In this document: piece by piece, positions 25,201 to 37,968 of the stretch
Layout of the letters: each line of letters begins with the position of its first letter
Position numbering within the stretch: position 1 is the stretch's first letter
Source of the DNA: Kappaphycus alvarezii
Lineage: Eukaryota; Rhodophyta; Florideophyceae; Gigartinales; Solieriaceae
DNA: 64,000 nucleotides
Direction of reading: 5' to 3'
Assembly: GCA_002205965.3 (NCBI GenBank)
Contig: NADL03000649.1
Coordinates: forward strand, 310,001 to 374,000
Position numbers and translations under genes: made by a program
Notes under the pieces: model-generated
The model's input: only the letters and a program-made list of their open reading frames with translations
Told to the model about the DNA's origin: nothing
Databases searched by the model: none

Positions 25201-27441
25201 GTATAAAAACGCATAAAAGAAACCAGAAAGCTCGAAGTCCCTATCCAGCATTGCTCCACGGTTTCTAACTTCATTTTAAGGAAGAAAAGTTATAGGATAG
25301 AAATTTTTATCCGTACCAACAACATCGGTATATCGGAGACTCTTAGCGAGCGAAGCTTCACCTGCTTGCAGTGATGAAAAAAATCAGTACATATAACCAT
25401 ATCCGATCTAAAACAAGGCTCAACTAGAACCAATAGCTTCTTTTAATTTTCTACCAAATTGACTGATGCCTTTAAGGTCTCCTACTGTTGATTTCAAAAT
25501 ATTAATACTAAGCATAACTCAATTCTTTCCACTAACGGTAATTATCTGCTCGGAACCTTTCTACAAGTTCCTTTTCCATGGAGATATAGTGGGAAAGAGT
25601 TTTCACTATCCATTATCGTCTTATTCCATACCAATGTGACACACTGTCAACCACGCAAATGCGATCAGCCGTCTTTCAATTTAGTCTTTTACGGTTATTT
25701 AACACATCCACGTAACCATTGCTGAGATATCACCTCCGTTTTGGTTTTTCTATTTCAGAGTCGGTTACGGTCCTTGCATCATCAAAAGAGGTGTACCTGT
25801 CAAGACCTGAAAACCTCCGTACAGGCATGATTCGCCCAAACCTCGGTGCATCGGTAAATATAGAAGTGTAGTTTGCACTCCCGATACATCTCACATCAAT
25901 GAATTTCAGCCGTGACATTAAAACAAAAGAATCAAAAAATCTTAAATTTTCACCACTTTTGCATGGTTCTAGATTGCTTACTTCCAGGACCGTATTGGTA
26001 TTTGCGAAAAAGAAACGCAAAGCATCAAAAATATACATCCATAACTAGTTGGAGGGCGTCTTGGTATTTGAAATTACATGGTTGATCCATCTCCCGGGCC
26101 ATATTTCCTCCGTTTATGCGCAAAAGCTGATTATTTGGGAGACTCAGTCAATCAATACTTGATACATTTCTGTCATTTTACATAGGAAATACATATAACC
26201 AATCAACTCTGCCATCGATATCCGTGACTTTATTCTTTTTTTAATTTTATTCACAATCAGAATTGTACGCAAAATATGAGTGAGGCTTCCATTCGAGCTT
26301 AAAACTGCGGTAGATTCTTCGATTAGCGGAATAATAGATGGTACCTCGCTTCTTCATTGACTTGTTCCCACTATCGAGTTGTGAGGAGAGATCTCTTTAC
26401 GTTTGGTGTCAGCCTGTATACTCCACCTTATCGTTTATCCAGATTAAGATTGAAAAGTTTTCAAAAGCATCAGTACCCACAGCAACTAGGAGAAAAGTTT
26501 CGCCCAACCAAAGGGGTCAGGGTTCCGATTCCAAAAAGTGATGCATCATAAGCCCGAAATACTAGATTACTGAAGGTATGATCTATAATGGTCAAATTTG
26601 AATATCTTACAGAAAACAGGCACTTTTCTAGTTCAAAATGAGTACCTTCCATAAACAAAAAACAAAAGATTTAAATAACCTGTCTTCAGTCCTATTTCAC
26701 CACTATTCTCTCATTCTGATAGGCTTACTTCTGAAACTTAAAACCATTTACGTCACCAGTTTATCTTTCATTAATTTCTCTGTTTTTTTTCGAATCAAAA
26801 TTCTGAATTGAAATAAAAGTAATCACGAAACCTTTTACCTGATAAACTTAAGTATTGAAAATAGTTTTCAAGGTTTTGAACGATGCTTTCGTCAAGAACT
26901 TCGAATCGGAATCACGCATATCTAAAAATACTTGCAAAGAACGCTTCAGGGAAACACCGAAAATCATAACAAAATTTTCATAGTTGATAGTTTTTAACTA
27001 GTTTTGGCCATTCATTTCTGAATTTAAAAACGCAGCTCCCGAAACCTTCCATTCAAGTCTGAAATGTCTAATTTGCTGAACTGGAATTAAGAAAGCTAAT
27101 TGATTCAACTCAAATGATTAGAGGAAAAGTTTTTAAAGAAATGGAAGTATTACAAACATGTGTAGAACTACTGCAGTTTGTGTACAGATCCATTTAAAAA
27201 TTACCCTGATTCATTTTTTTCGACCACCAGTAATGCATGTCGCCGATATCATCGCTTCAAAAGCAACCATTGGGTAAACTTTTCAATTTAAACTCGTTAA
27301 ACTTTAAAGTGCTTTACTTCATTCAAAGACGTTAATGAGGGTACCAGTCCTCAACGTATCTCAGAGAACGAGAGAAAAAATAACTATAAAATCTTCGGGA
27401 CACAAATTGGTGTTGTCTAGATAGGAACCTCATCTCAGCAC

Positions 27442-27825
27442 AAAATATGCACTTGTGCCCCCAGCCGTCTTAAAAATCCCCCAAGAAAATTGATGGTGAT
27501 GAACACTTTGGTCATGATGAGGAAGGACACCCGCGAACACATGCTTGAAAAGCGTTCTTCAGGTGAGGCAGCTGATGACGGCGAAGACGTTCCCGTCCAA
27601 ACATTCGAGGCATTACAGCTTCGGTACGCTCGTGACCCCTTCAATAAGTACTGTGCTTATGAAACTGCCCCCGGGACTATTGAGGGCGGTTGCGTTGCAG
27701 ATATGTTAGAGTTGTCTATTAACTCTGCAAAACGCGACCAAACGGACAGGTCGAACGCTGTCCGAGCCATACTATTTTCGTTTGCTTTACCTGCAGGGCA
27801 ACCAAATCAGTCTGTGGAGTAGGGA
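27442..27825 (+). CDS. Isolated ORF fragment of unknown function
   Basis: An uninterrupted frame of about 127 codons ends at a TAG near 27820. It sits in a desert where most frames stop within 60 codons. The local base composition is GC-richer than the surroundings and residue use is balanced, including DDGEDVPVQTFEALQLRY and DPFNKYCAYETAPGTIEGG. I do not recognise the family. It could be part of a mobile-element protein, a host exon, or a recent insertion. No start is convincing, because the frame has no stop just upstream of the first ATG. Confidence 0.35.
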
Positions 27826-30800
27826 GAAAACTTAACTCAATGGGTATCTGTCGTGTACATTGCAGGTCTTAATATTCGTCTAAGAACTAACCGAATGTTC
27901 CGCGTCAGGCACCGTAGAATAATAGCATTTCCTCGAATAGAAAAATGTAATGTCGCAACGGGAACGAGTAACGGGGTTCTATGAAGTATTCGATCAAGGA
28001 AAGAAGAGTTTTTCTTAGCAGCTTTGTCGCTCTTGCAAAGTTTAAGGATAATAGTATTCAGCTTTTCGCAAGTGTTTTATCTCTGGAAACACACTTTAAA
28101 CTACCTAAACAACCGAGGTCCACTTCTTTTTAGTTAAAAAACATATTCAAACAGTTCTTTCGCTTAGTTTCCTAGGGACCTACAGGGAACTCAATTGTAT
28201 GCTGTGTCCGGGAGGGCGCGGCTCAAGTTATGATATGCCGATATGTTTTCTTCGAAGTGACACAAACGTTTCAACTGCTTATCAACAGTACGCCTCAATA
28301 TGGCCTGGTTTTTACACCTAACTACTTGAGAATTCTTCAGATAAGTGGCGCAGCCCAAATTTTCCGCTCTTTTTAAGGTCATTTCTGCGGGTGTGGAAAA
28401 CTTTCATGCCGAAACTCAAGATTTCAAAACCGGGCTCCGACTTTTGCGACCTCTGTACGGAGCTCTAAGACTTCAAAGGGACTAGTAACGACCCGAGAAT
28501 GAGGTAAGTATTGTCTGAAACACTGCAGAAGCATCGGTTTGAGCAATTGAAGAGTTTGATCGTTACAAACATACTGTAGTGAGGTTAAAGAGGAACCTAA
28601 TAATGGCATTGTTCATCTAACGTTTTACTTCCAGGAGAAGGTACGGTTACCTTCATTGTTGCATCGACCCAACCAGTTGCACTTTCTAAATGTTCTAATG
28701 TTGAATATATTCAGTATTTGTGCCAGAAATCTAGATCTGGTTTGTATCTTCAGATTAGTGGAATGATATTGGCCAAACAACAAAACGGGAAATGAGTTCT
28801 GCTCTATGCTCCACAATGTAATGGATTTCGCAAGGGTTCTGCTACGTTGATCAAGGAGGAAGCTGAAGACTGTATATATGAAACATCATAGAGAAATGAT
28901 GAGATTTATTGAGAAGAGTTCACAGTTTAATCTGATAATTTGTAGAAGCTTAATCAAATGGGTAGGCTAGAAGCCCCCTTGGGTCCTTTCTTTGCCGTTC
29001 TTGGAAACTTAAAATTTCGACCTATCACGTCTTCTCACTCGATTACATTCTTGCTTAGTGTGTTTTATGCAAAATAGTTTACATAGTCGTCTGAGTAGAG
29101 TAGCTTCACAATACTTAAACGGAAAATTTCTGTTCAATATTTTCAGATAAAGTCGATTCACTAAAACTCGTTGTCCCATTTTAATGTTGAATTTCACAGG
29201 CTAAGTGAGGTTATATATCCACATGAAGGGACCAGTGAGGCCTATTTGAAGATTAATCTCGCGAACGGTACCATAAAAATGATGAAACTGACATAAAAAA
29301 TTACTTTGCGAATGAGGAGGACTGGATGAGCATCCACTTTAAATGGATCAATTTAGTGGTGCACATTGATAAATTGTTCATGAGACCATACCTCTCCAAC
29401 GAAAACTCCATTTAATATGCGGTTTTTTGCATCAGAAAGAGCGTAGTAGAGACTTTAAACAAGGATAACGGACCAAAAATGGCCCACGTAACGAAAATGT
29501 TCACAATTCCATAGGATATATTTGAAATGAATAAGCACACATTTTCAAATTACCGTTTAAACTAAATTTTCGAACTATGCCGTACAAGAATTTTTACTGT
29601 AGTACATCAAATCAAAATGAAAGTAGAATAACACTTTGCACAATTGTTGAGCATAAGGGTAGCACGAAATACTTTTCAACGGCATCAACGAAGCATTAGA
29701 GAATAATTCATTTCGATATTCTTTTGAGTAAAAAGTTAGCAATGACCATTATAACATTGACTTTATTCCATATCGCTTCATTTGCGGAACATAAAACTTT
29801 CGCGATCAAATCTCGCATAGTATTCTCGTCTGAAATTCAGAATGCAAGTCTATACAATGCCATAACTTGATACTAATGCGATTTAAAATTCTCGAGTAAA
29901 TTTTTTATGGTTATTAATCAAACTTTACCGTACCCGCACTTTCTTATGTTTATTTAGTTATGATATAAATCTCAAGTCTATCCATTAGTTCATCCGCATT
30001 TTCACAGCAATTCATTTCTTTCTATGATGTCACCCTTCTTATTTGTCACGTAATCTGGATTAACGTCTCTATAAGAAGGCGAAAATCATTGATTATCGTC
30101 TATCCTCTTTCTGTAATGTTTTTTGAGTAAATATTAATCTCGATCTACGAATTGAAAATGTGCCGATTTTCATGAGGAAAAGTTTCGTTAGTGTTATTGA
30201 CAGTATTTTATTGTCTGAACAGAATTGAATTGTTATGCTTCGTTTCCATTATATTTTTCAATTTTTAGGGGTTTATCAACCAACATGATTCAAATGACAT
30301 TTTCAAAGCGGCCCCAAAAGTATTCTCTTTCTAGTAATTGCGACTGCCCTTTTATTTTGACTGGGGAGTTCTCTACTTGCTGATACTCGAATAAGCTGCA
30401 CTGACTATGGATAAGGTATGAGGATGCGGTGATCATTGCAAGTAAGGAAATTTTGTTGGTAGAAAGAAAATCTCCACGCTTAAGTCATCCGAATGTCAAT
30501 ATATCAAGAAAAATCTGGAAATTCAGTTGCTGGATAATTTAATGCTTGTTACAGATAAAAGCTATCCCGGTCAGATATGTCTCCGCATACAAATGAACCG
30601 AATTGACTCACTAACATTTGGTCGTATCGGAGCACGACACAAAGTCCCAAATAGTCCCTTAAGCAGTTTCAGGTGTTGCCGATTCTATTTGTGAATAGAT
30701 TGTCCATGCATCGAAATTATTTTATCGCAGTGTGTCATTAAACCATTTTTTTTTCAAAGTGAGCATCATCTGATCTATTTGTAGTTTGATTGGAGCTTTT

Positions 30801-30999
30801 AGTTGCAATTAAATAGAGCATGAGCGTAGTTTGGTGGAAGTAGCACAAATGGTAAACTTACTGATATTTTTATTCACTGTCGTCCAAGACCGCCTCAAAT
30901 ATGAAAAAATAATCAGCTTATCCTGATTTAGCGACTTTTTCCAAAAAAAGAAAAGATGAACAGAAGGAGAGAAAAATTGACACCTGCAATAATGCACTA

Positions 31000-32480
31000 T
31001 TGCAGCTCTATATTTTAAAAAGACGGCAATTTTTGAATACAAGTCAATTCGAAAATATGCCGCTCTCTATCGGTATACTGCATCGTACCAATCTTTCAGC
31101 AACAGAAAGTTCTTTAATAGCTTCTGTCCTGGTTATTCGCGCCTATCCAGCCTATATGCAAACTGCCCTTGCCTTCAGAAATGCCGTTGCAGACATCTGT
31201 TTCAACCGCATTGACACGAATTCAATCTGCTGTTACCCTGGCCCTCTTGGCTGAAGTAGCAAAAGAGCGACCCGCTGAATTCAGAAACTTTAGCACCCAA
31301 AAAAATCCGGAGCATTCTGATAAAGATACTGAGGCCCCTTCTTCGTTCTTTGAAACCTTCTACGATGTCGGGGAGTCTATTTGTATTAGAGATATGACTA
31401 TATTTTCTACTTCCAATTTTTTCGCTTTGTGGGATCGCTACTCCCACTTTATCACTAGCAAAAACTGAGTGACCATAGCAAAACGTTCCCAATTAACCGG
31501 CAAAGATTTTTTCCAGGACACGTACCACACTTAAGAATCTTGATGCCTGGGATTTTCTTGGAAAAAATGTTTGGAATCTCCGATCCGGCTTTCAAATGCA
31601 CCGTCTACAGTTTTATTTAAATGATATCTGAAGCTTCTTACGATATATAACTTGTAAAAATGGGTGGAGAGTGGACGACTGAAAAACAGAGAGAGAAGGG
31701 TAAATTATTTAAGAGCTTCCCAAATGCTCTCTATGTCACCGGCGTCACCTTTCAGCAGTGCAAAGGCCTAGTGGTAGTATGCAGATGGTAAGAAATATTT
31801 GAGAGGTAAATTCAAGTTTTATGTAATAAAGGTTGAAGTGTCAGTGGAACCGATACTTCAAACTTTAGTGATAGTATTGAAATAGCAATAGGACGAGGTT
31901 CCGTGTTTCCAGTGAAGACATAGATTCATACATCAAATGGTTGATTGGTACGATTCGGAATGCCAGAAAAGTGCCACAGAGAGGATTTGGAAGATACTGA
32001 TATTGACTTTGTTGCAGACAAAGGTGCTTGGCTTATTGTTAAGGACAAAAGATTTCAGAAGGCAATGGATTATTTAAAGTGTCTTGCACCCGCAAAAGGA
32101 ACGCCGCAATATTAATCTTACTAGGGATGAAATAGAGTTCAAAAAGATAGTTGCATCGGACATCATTATTGTTGACATTTTTTCGGGCGGTTCTGTACAC
32201 TGTGAACTGGGCTGTGTTGTCAAGCAGGTACAGAAGGAATGAAAAACTCTCAACCGTGCGATATTTAGTCTGTGCCTTGCCTTGACTAACAAGCATATTT
32301 TTTGAAGCCCATTTCATCCATCAGATCAGTTTCTGTTTAATCAAGTGAAGAACAGATTGTATGCAATTGGAGACGAGTTAGATGCGAAGTAGGCAAGAAC
32401 GCAGGCGAAGTATCGAAATAATTATCGCAGAAGGATGGGTATAAAGTGCAGATCAATTATGGACGCGCAGTACCCATCCA
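31000..32480 (+). other. Unclassified element or gene relic
   Basis: Frames of 84-99 codons with balanced composition occur at 31000-31468 (for example ALTRIQSAVTLALLAEVAKE). A second stretch near 32.34-32.45 kb reads LFNQVKNRLYAIGDELDA and, after a stop, ARTQAKYRNNYRRRMG, which faintly resembles the region after integrase cores. The order and spacing do not allow a family call. The stretch may be another dead retroelement. Confidence 0.25.
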
Positions 32481-34827
32481 ATGCCGAAACTGAGAGAGTG
32501 ACGTTTAAATATTTTCTACTGTTTTCAGATACAGTCACCTGCTGCTTCGTAAATTGATTTATCGATGATAAACTGTAAAATTGAAAAACTATGTTTACAA
32601 GTATTGGAAAATATTAATTTGTTTTCCATACCCAGTACAGTGATAGAAAATGTGGAACAATATTTTATCAGAGGCACAAACTTTAATTTATTGTGAATCA
32701 TCGAAAAAAATTATCCTTTTTTCACTGGCCAATGTTTTGTACTGTATTACAGTACAGTGAAGTAATTTTCATGTCTGTCAGTTAGTTTTTAGATTCTGCA
32801 GTTATAATTACTGGAAGTAATTGCCAGCGAAATTATTTGGATTAACGCTCATCTGGAGAATTATTCTATAATTATAATTGAGCACGAGTCTACAAAAATT
32901 ATTATACTGTTGGAATCATCTTTGTAGACACAACGGACATATCTTCCAAATAATAAATCAAAACACATTTCATCTCTTTGTAGCTTCTCTACTCTGATCC
33001 ATAGTGTAAATAGCCCTAGGCTGTTAGAAAATTTTAGAAAGCGTCGGTCCATCTATCTTTCCCTGCCGATCATCTACCAATAAATATTTGCTTTGCTTTA
33101 CTATTATTCACAGACCTATGCAGGTAATTTTACTTATTTATTTATTTGCAATTATCTATTTTGGATCTACGCATCTCATTTTAATTTTACATAAATATCC
33201 TTAATTCGCATGAAGAAGGCACTTCATTGCCTATGTATTTTTTTCGATATATTTTGCCGCTGTACGATTGAGATTGAGTAATTCCGTATTTAGTGGACAA
33301 CTTTCTTTGAGACCTAGTATTTTAGATGACATTAATGCAGTATAGTTTTCTCAGATTAAAGAGCGGTTTTGTATTGGAACTTATGTATACAAATTGCGCT
33401 GCGTGCTGAATTGTGCTTATTATCAGATTTACCTACAACATGATGGGCTATTCGGGAATTGACCACTCAAGCCTTACTGCAGTCGAGAAAGTAAGTCATG
33501 TATATGAAGCCTAGATTAAACGGGCTAATTTTCATAGTTTTTTTTTTCAATTTTTCGAACTTTGAGAATTGTAATGCACCATAGATGCAGCTCATAGACC
33601 TCGCGACAACTATGTATTAGATCGAATACGAGAATCATTTTATCAGTATATGTTTTACACATGGTTTGTTGTCGATCTATCGAGGATCGGATAATAAGCG
33701 AAACGATTTCGCTCATCCATCCATCACGGACAATCGGATTCTTTCTTTACATATCGTCTAGCTGACTATTGATACTGGATCGCCCGACATGATGGCGCCA
33801 ATTACCCAGAGGTGAGCAGCTCGGACTTGAAGTAGTGATTTCGATAAATACAGGCTCCAACCCGGACAACAGTGTCCTGAGAACGAGGATTCGTTAGGCG
33901 TTGGCGCAGTAGCGTCGATATGGATATATTACAGCCCAGATGTAATATAATGGGTATCCCGCAGATTGGGGAACATCGAGTAGGTGAAAAGAATTCATAT
34001 TAAGGAGCCGCTGTAAGCCGTATGGTTTGTGTAGGGATCCATGATGGAAGAAGAGTGTGCATCACTGGCCTGGTGGTTGAGATGTGTCATGAAGAAGATT
34101 TGGAGTCAGCCAGAGATCACTGTAAGTGTTGCGGAAGTCAGTACAGCCTGAGGGATTTGTCGTAGGAAACAGTGGGTACGCACCGTTCGGAGGTTTTGTT
34201 GACGTGAGCTCGCGGCTCACCATCGTATGTATTGTTCCCAAGATGGTATCAGAAGCTCATGAATAGATGAAAGCGAGCCCGGTGGGGATATCTTTCACAA
34301 TACATTGTAGGAGTTAATCCTTTTTGGATGTATAAGATCGAGAACCAGTGGTGAATGAGCAAAGAGGTAAGCAAGCTGGAAAAATCCACTTTACCCTAAA
34401 ATTTGAGCGCTTCTTCAAGCCATCGTCACCGACCTCGTTGACTTAACCCCAGCCGGTTCACCGCCGCCCACTGAACGGCTTGAACTCCTTTCTCCTTGGC
34501 TAATCCTATCCCTTTGGTTTAATTGCTCCGTTATAGGTTTGTTCGCTCTACCACACCTATATGCTACTGACGAACCATTCAATAGGGTTTTATCCAACAC
34601 CGGACTGCGCTTCCGGCCTCCGATCTTTAATTGTATTGACCTAGCTCCAGCATCCGGCTACACTTACTCGCCACAGGGATGTCTGAATATCCTTGGAGGA
34701 GATGGGATTAAGTTCTTTCCGTAGTCATGTAAAGGCAGCGTCTCCTCGACAGAAAGGCCAAAAAAGAAAAAAGGAGGGCAGAGCGGGACGACCTGGCCGA
34801 CGACATCCCCATGCTGCTCTTTCTTTT

Positions 34828-35634
34828 TCACACTCTCTTTCTACTTCGCACCGTACCAACCCTATCACTGTAGCCCTCTGTCATGTCCAGCAGTGATTCA
34901 GCAGAGAATATCCTAAGTCGATGCCAAATGTACTCAACTGAGCAGAACATGTCGAATTGACACTGGAGCACAGAGCAACGCGTGCAGTGAGTTCTGAGTC
35001 CAAAAAAAAAAAAGATAGTCGCCGCGGAGCTAGTGTGAAGTGGAATGCATTGCACTTTACTCTGAATAGGCACAGCAGGAATGAGCGTACGCACGACAAT
35101 GTAATGTAAAGACACCCTCAAAGGGCGTGCTCGATAAAGACTCATTAGGGCGAGGACTATGGAAAGCGAGGCGTTGGCAAAGGATGCGGAGGGCATTTCC
35201 CTTGAAAAGTTGCGGTGGAACAGGTGTGGATGATTGGAGGGCACTGCAGAAGGAGTGAGAATTGCGCGCAGTGGGTGGCGGTGCGGTGGGGATACGAGAT
35301 GATGGTTAGAGGGATATGGTATTTCTGTGGAGGCGAGGTGTGGGAGGGGTAGAGATTGGTAGTTGGGCCAGGAGGGGTCGGTGGGTCGGCGGTGCTCGGG
35401 GGGGAGGCATGGTGCAGGGTGGATGGAAGTGTGGGGGGAGAGGAGGAAAAGATGAAGGGGTAGTTCGGTTGAGCCGGCTTGGGCTGTGGAGAGGAAGGAC
35501 TTGACGAGAGTGGCGGCCTCGAAGGCAAGTGGATGGGAGGGGACGATGCAATTCTCGGCAGAAAGAGAGAGTTGGTGTGTAGACCCGAGGTAGCATGGTG
35601 TGCGTTGCAAGTCAGTGATGACAAGAAGTGACAC
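34828..35634 (-). CDS. Possible hypothetical protein, minus strand
   Basis: An open frame of 268 codons begins with a GTG, not an ATG, near 35634. Its first part has balanced composition (AENCIVPSHPLAFEAATLVK) and the middle becomes proline- and histidine-rich. The coding strand is C-rich and G-poor at the proposed 5' end, as at recognised genes in this window, which supports a minus-strand transcript. I do not recognise a domain. The true start may lie in another frame upstream. Confidence 0.25.
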   Translation of the reverse strand: MSLLVITDLQRTPCYLGSTHQLSLSAENCIVPSHPLAFEAATLVKSFLSTAQAGSTELPLHLFLLSPHTSIHPAPCLPPEHRRPTDPSWPNYQSLPLPHLASTEIPYPSNHHLVSPPHRHPLRAILTPSAVPSNHPHLFHRNFSREMPSASFANASLSIVLALMSLYRARPLRVSLHYIVVRTLIPAVPIQSKVQCIPLHTSSAATIFFFFGLRTHCTRCSVLQCQFDMFCSVEYIWHRLRIFSAESLLDMTEGYSDRVGTVRSRKRV

Positions 35635-36733
35635 GTACAGTACGGGGGAAATTTGGGGTGTTTTTAATCCATGAAAAATATGGTCAGCTGTTCATGAGAG
35701 GGATGTCGTGATGTGGGATTGGCGGGAAGCCGTCAAAACACTAGAAAACTGGCTGGAGGCCGGCCAACAGGCAGGCCGCATTGGACATCGCTGCCGCTGC
35801 GGCAATACTGTAGCTCTGGTTCTTTCATGCAGCTCGGCCCTTATATTGAAAAGGTGGGGGAATTTTGGGGGGTGCTTTACGGATTACGGATGCAGGAGAG
35901 CTATTTTCCGAAGACAAGGGGGGACCGTCCCATTGAATTGAAAGGGTTTGTCATTAAATTCTATGCTACACGAGCATGTGCGATTTTTGAATGAGCATTC
36001 TGTCACATTCAAGGATGCGCATCGGTGTACTTACAGTATTACCAGACAGGAGCAGGACTGTAAAGGAGGGTACCTGTTGGTGAAATTTGTGCAATTGGAT
36101 AAAAGTCGAAAAGGTATCTGGGGAGAAACTATTTTGAGGTATTTGCAAATCGTCATTAAAATTGGTTATTGGTCTCCACTTTGGATTCTGTGGAACGAAA
36201 ACGGTACAGAGGGGTCCAAGTGATGTCCATTTGAAGCAATGTAGTATGGCGGCGGATGTGGCCTCGCTCAGTCTTGGGACCGGCGAATGGCTGGTGTTTG
36301 TAAATCAATACCGATTAATAGGTCTGCCCGTTTCACGTTATGATGACAACATCAACAACAAAAAAATCCCGCCTCAAAGTCTTATTGTACTGTACAGTAG
36401 CTTCTGCATTCTGCGCAGTGCTCAGCGCTCGGATCACAAGTACAGTACTGCAAAGTACAGTAGATACTGTACAGTACAGGACAGTACTGTACTGTACATA
36501 CTGTCCATAAATACAGTACATGAGTTGCTCTTCACCGATTTCCATCCTTCCCATACCCATCACTCCCCCATCAGCACAACCTACACATCTAAACGCCTTC
36601 CTTTCCCTCGCCCACACCACCCTTTCCTCACACCGTCCAACCCCGCTCATTGCCGTACATTGCGCTCCATTCCTCCTCTGTTCAACATCCACGCACCACC
36701 ACCAACCCCTCCCTCACAAATCAATCTCACCCA
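35635..36733. promoter_or_regulatory. Upstream region of the thioredoxin-like gene
   Basis: No conserved frame is present. The last 350 bases before the thioredoxin-like start contain a dense CAGTA/TACTG cluster followed by a C-rich, G-poor tract on the plus strand. That is the arrangement expected here of promoter followed by transcribed leader. Confidence 0.4.
36386..36522. repeat. Dense CAGTA/TACTG palindromic cluster
   Basis: At least ten TACTG or CAGTA units occur in about 140 bases, several joined head-to-head (for example ctgtacagtacaggacag, tactgtactgtacatactg). It sits about 210 bases upstream of the thioredoxin-like start codon. The units could form cruciforms or serve as a multimerised binding site; neither can be tested by reading alone. 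Confidence 0.7.
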
Positions 36734-37283
36734 ATGACCCACACCACCCCGACTTTCGCACAACCTCTTCCATTCCTACATCCTCCCCTTATTCCACCCG
36801 TCAAAGCCCTCGCCGTCCACCCACCCTTCTCTCACGCCCCGCCTTTCCGTCGCCACACCCCCAGCACCCCCCCTCTTCCTTCAGACCATGACGACACCAT
36901 ATCCCTCATCGCCCCTCCAATCCTTGGCCTCCCCTCTCTCAACGCCGCCTTGTCAGCTGCCCCATCTGCACCCTCGTCCCCCGACACACTTGTCGTCGTT
37001 ATCTATCATGCCATGGTGTCGTGTTTGTAAGACCTTGCTTCACAAGCTGCCTCGTATCGCCCCATCCTATCCCCACGTCAAGTGGTTGAGTGTCGATTTT
37101 GCAGACCCTGAAAATAGGCAGTTTTCTCGTGATTTAGGTGTCAAGTTGCTGCCCACTTTCCAGTTTTACAGGCCAGGCGCTACCGCGGGGAAGGCTGTCT
37201 TGGAGCAATTTACCAGTGGCCCGTTTGGTATCAAGAGGGTCGAAGAGAGGCTGCAGCCGTACGGTCCTCCTTTGAAGCGCTAG
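36734..37283 (+). CDS. Thioredoxin-like protein with WCRVC active site
   Basis: Single thioredoxin-fold domain preceded by about 90 residues rich in Pro, Ser and Thr that may be a plastid-targeting extension. The start is the ATG at 36734 (MTHTTPTFAQPLPFLHPP). The domain reads TLVVVIYHA, then WCRVCKTLLHKLP (active site near 37014-37028), VKWLSVDFADPENRQFSRDL, the cis-proline block LLPTFQFYRPG, and GIKRVEERL near the end. The active site resembles the plant WCRKC thioredoxin-like group more than classical WCGPC. One frame change is needed just before the active site, in a short C run near 37011, again fitting an assembly indel. A redox role in the plastid is an inference. Confidence 0.75.
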
Positions 37284-37968
37284 GTTTTCAGTCCCTCTAT
37301 GCCCTCAGTACTGCTGCTTAATAAGGAGTGAACGCAGTTTTTGTCGCCATGCATTTTCGTTGCCAAAGGGCGACGCTTTGGAAAAGAATCGCTCAAGCAT
37401 GGCTCTGTCGTGTCAAGATTGAGTCAACTTTTAGACCAATGTTTCACGCTACCGTCTGCCGAATCAACTGATTTTTTTGCCGTGCTCGGGCACATGAAAG
37501 TGGCAAAGGGGTTGGGCCGTCCATACAGGGCTGCCGGCAGCCAAGGAGACTTTGAAGTATCGTGCTGTGAAGAGTGCCAAGAGGGGATTGGCCTCGGATG
37601 GGTTTTTCGGAGATTCGTATCACAAATCACGGGTCCCACGTAATTTTCTCACTGGCTAGCGGCATAACTATGATCAGATTTGAACGGGTGTGTGAAGCGA
37701 TAACCGAATACGCTTGTTAACGTCAGCTTTAAATTGACAACCCCACGACCCACTACAAAGCTGTCTTATGAAGGGACGCTGTAACGATTTTGAATCTGTG
37801 TTCGGTGTTTCTTCTTGGCATTCATCCCTATTCTCTCAAGCTACAGGCAAACTCTGGCTGTCTACCTCTCATCCCTATCCGTAGTTTGTCTCTAGCAGAA
37901 GGGTAAGCTTGCGTTTTGCGTCCCGAGTTCCAAGTGGCGAACGGCGCCCTGTTTCGCACAACTTCGGG
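37284..37968. other. Spacer without a recognised gene
   Basis: About 685 bases between the thioredoxin-like stop and the next candidate start. Frames of 71 and 100 codons exist on opposite strands near 37.34-37.64 kb, but neither has a recognisable domain and they overlap, so at most one could be real. Confidence 0.35.

Larger units (their letters stand above)
12301..34400. other. AT-rich gene desert with decayed mobile elements
   Basis: About 22 kb of visibly AT-richer sequence with frequent stops in all six frames and no conserved host gene. Only one element can be classified (the Ty3/gypsy relic at 15.4-19.9 kb). Elsewhere there are short frames of 60-110 codons, a 39-base tandem repeat, a perfect palindrome and a 64-base duplication. 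The composition shift against both flanks is sharp near 12.3 kb and again near 34.4 kb. Long terminal repeats could not be delimited by eye. Confidence 0.65.
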
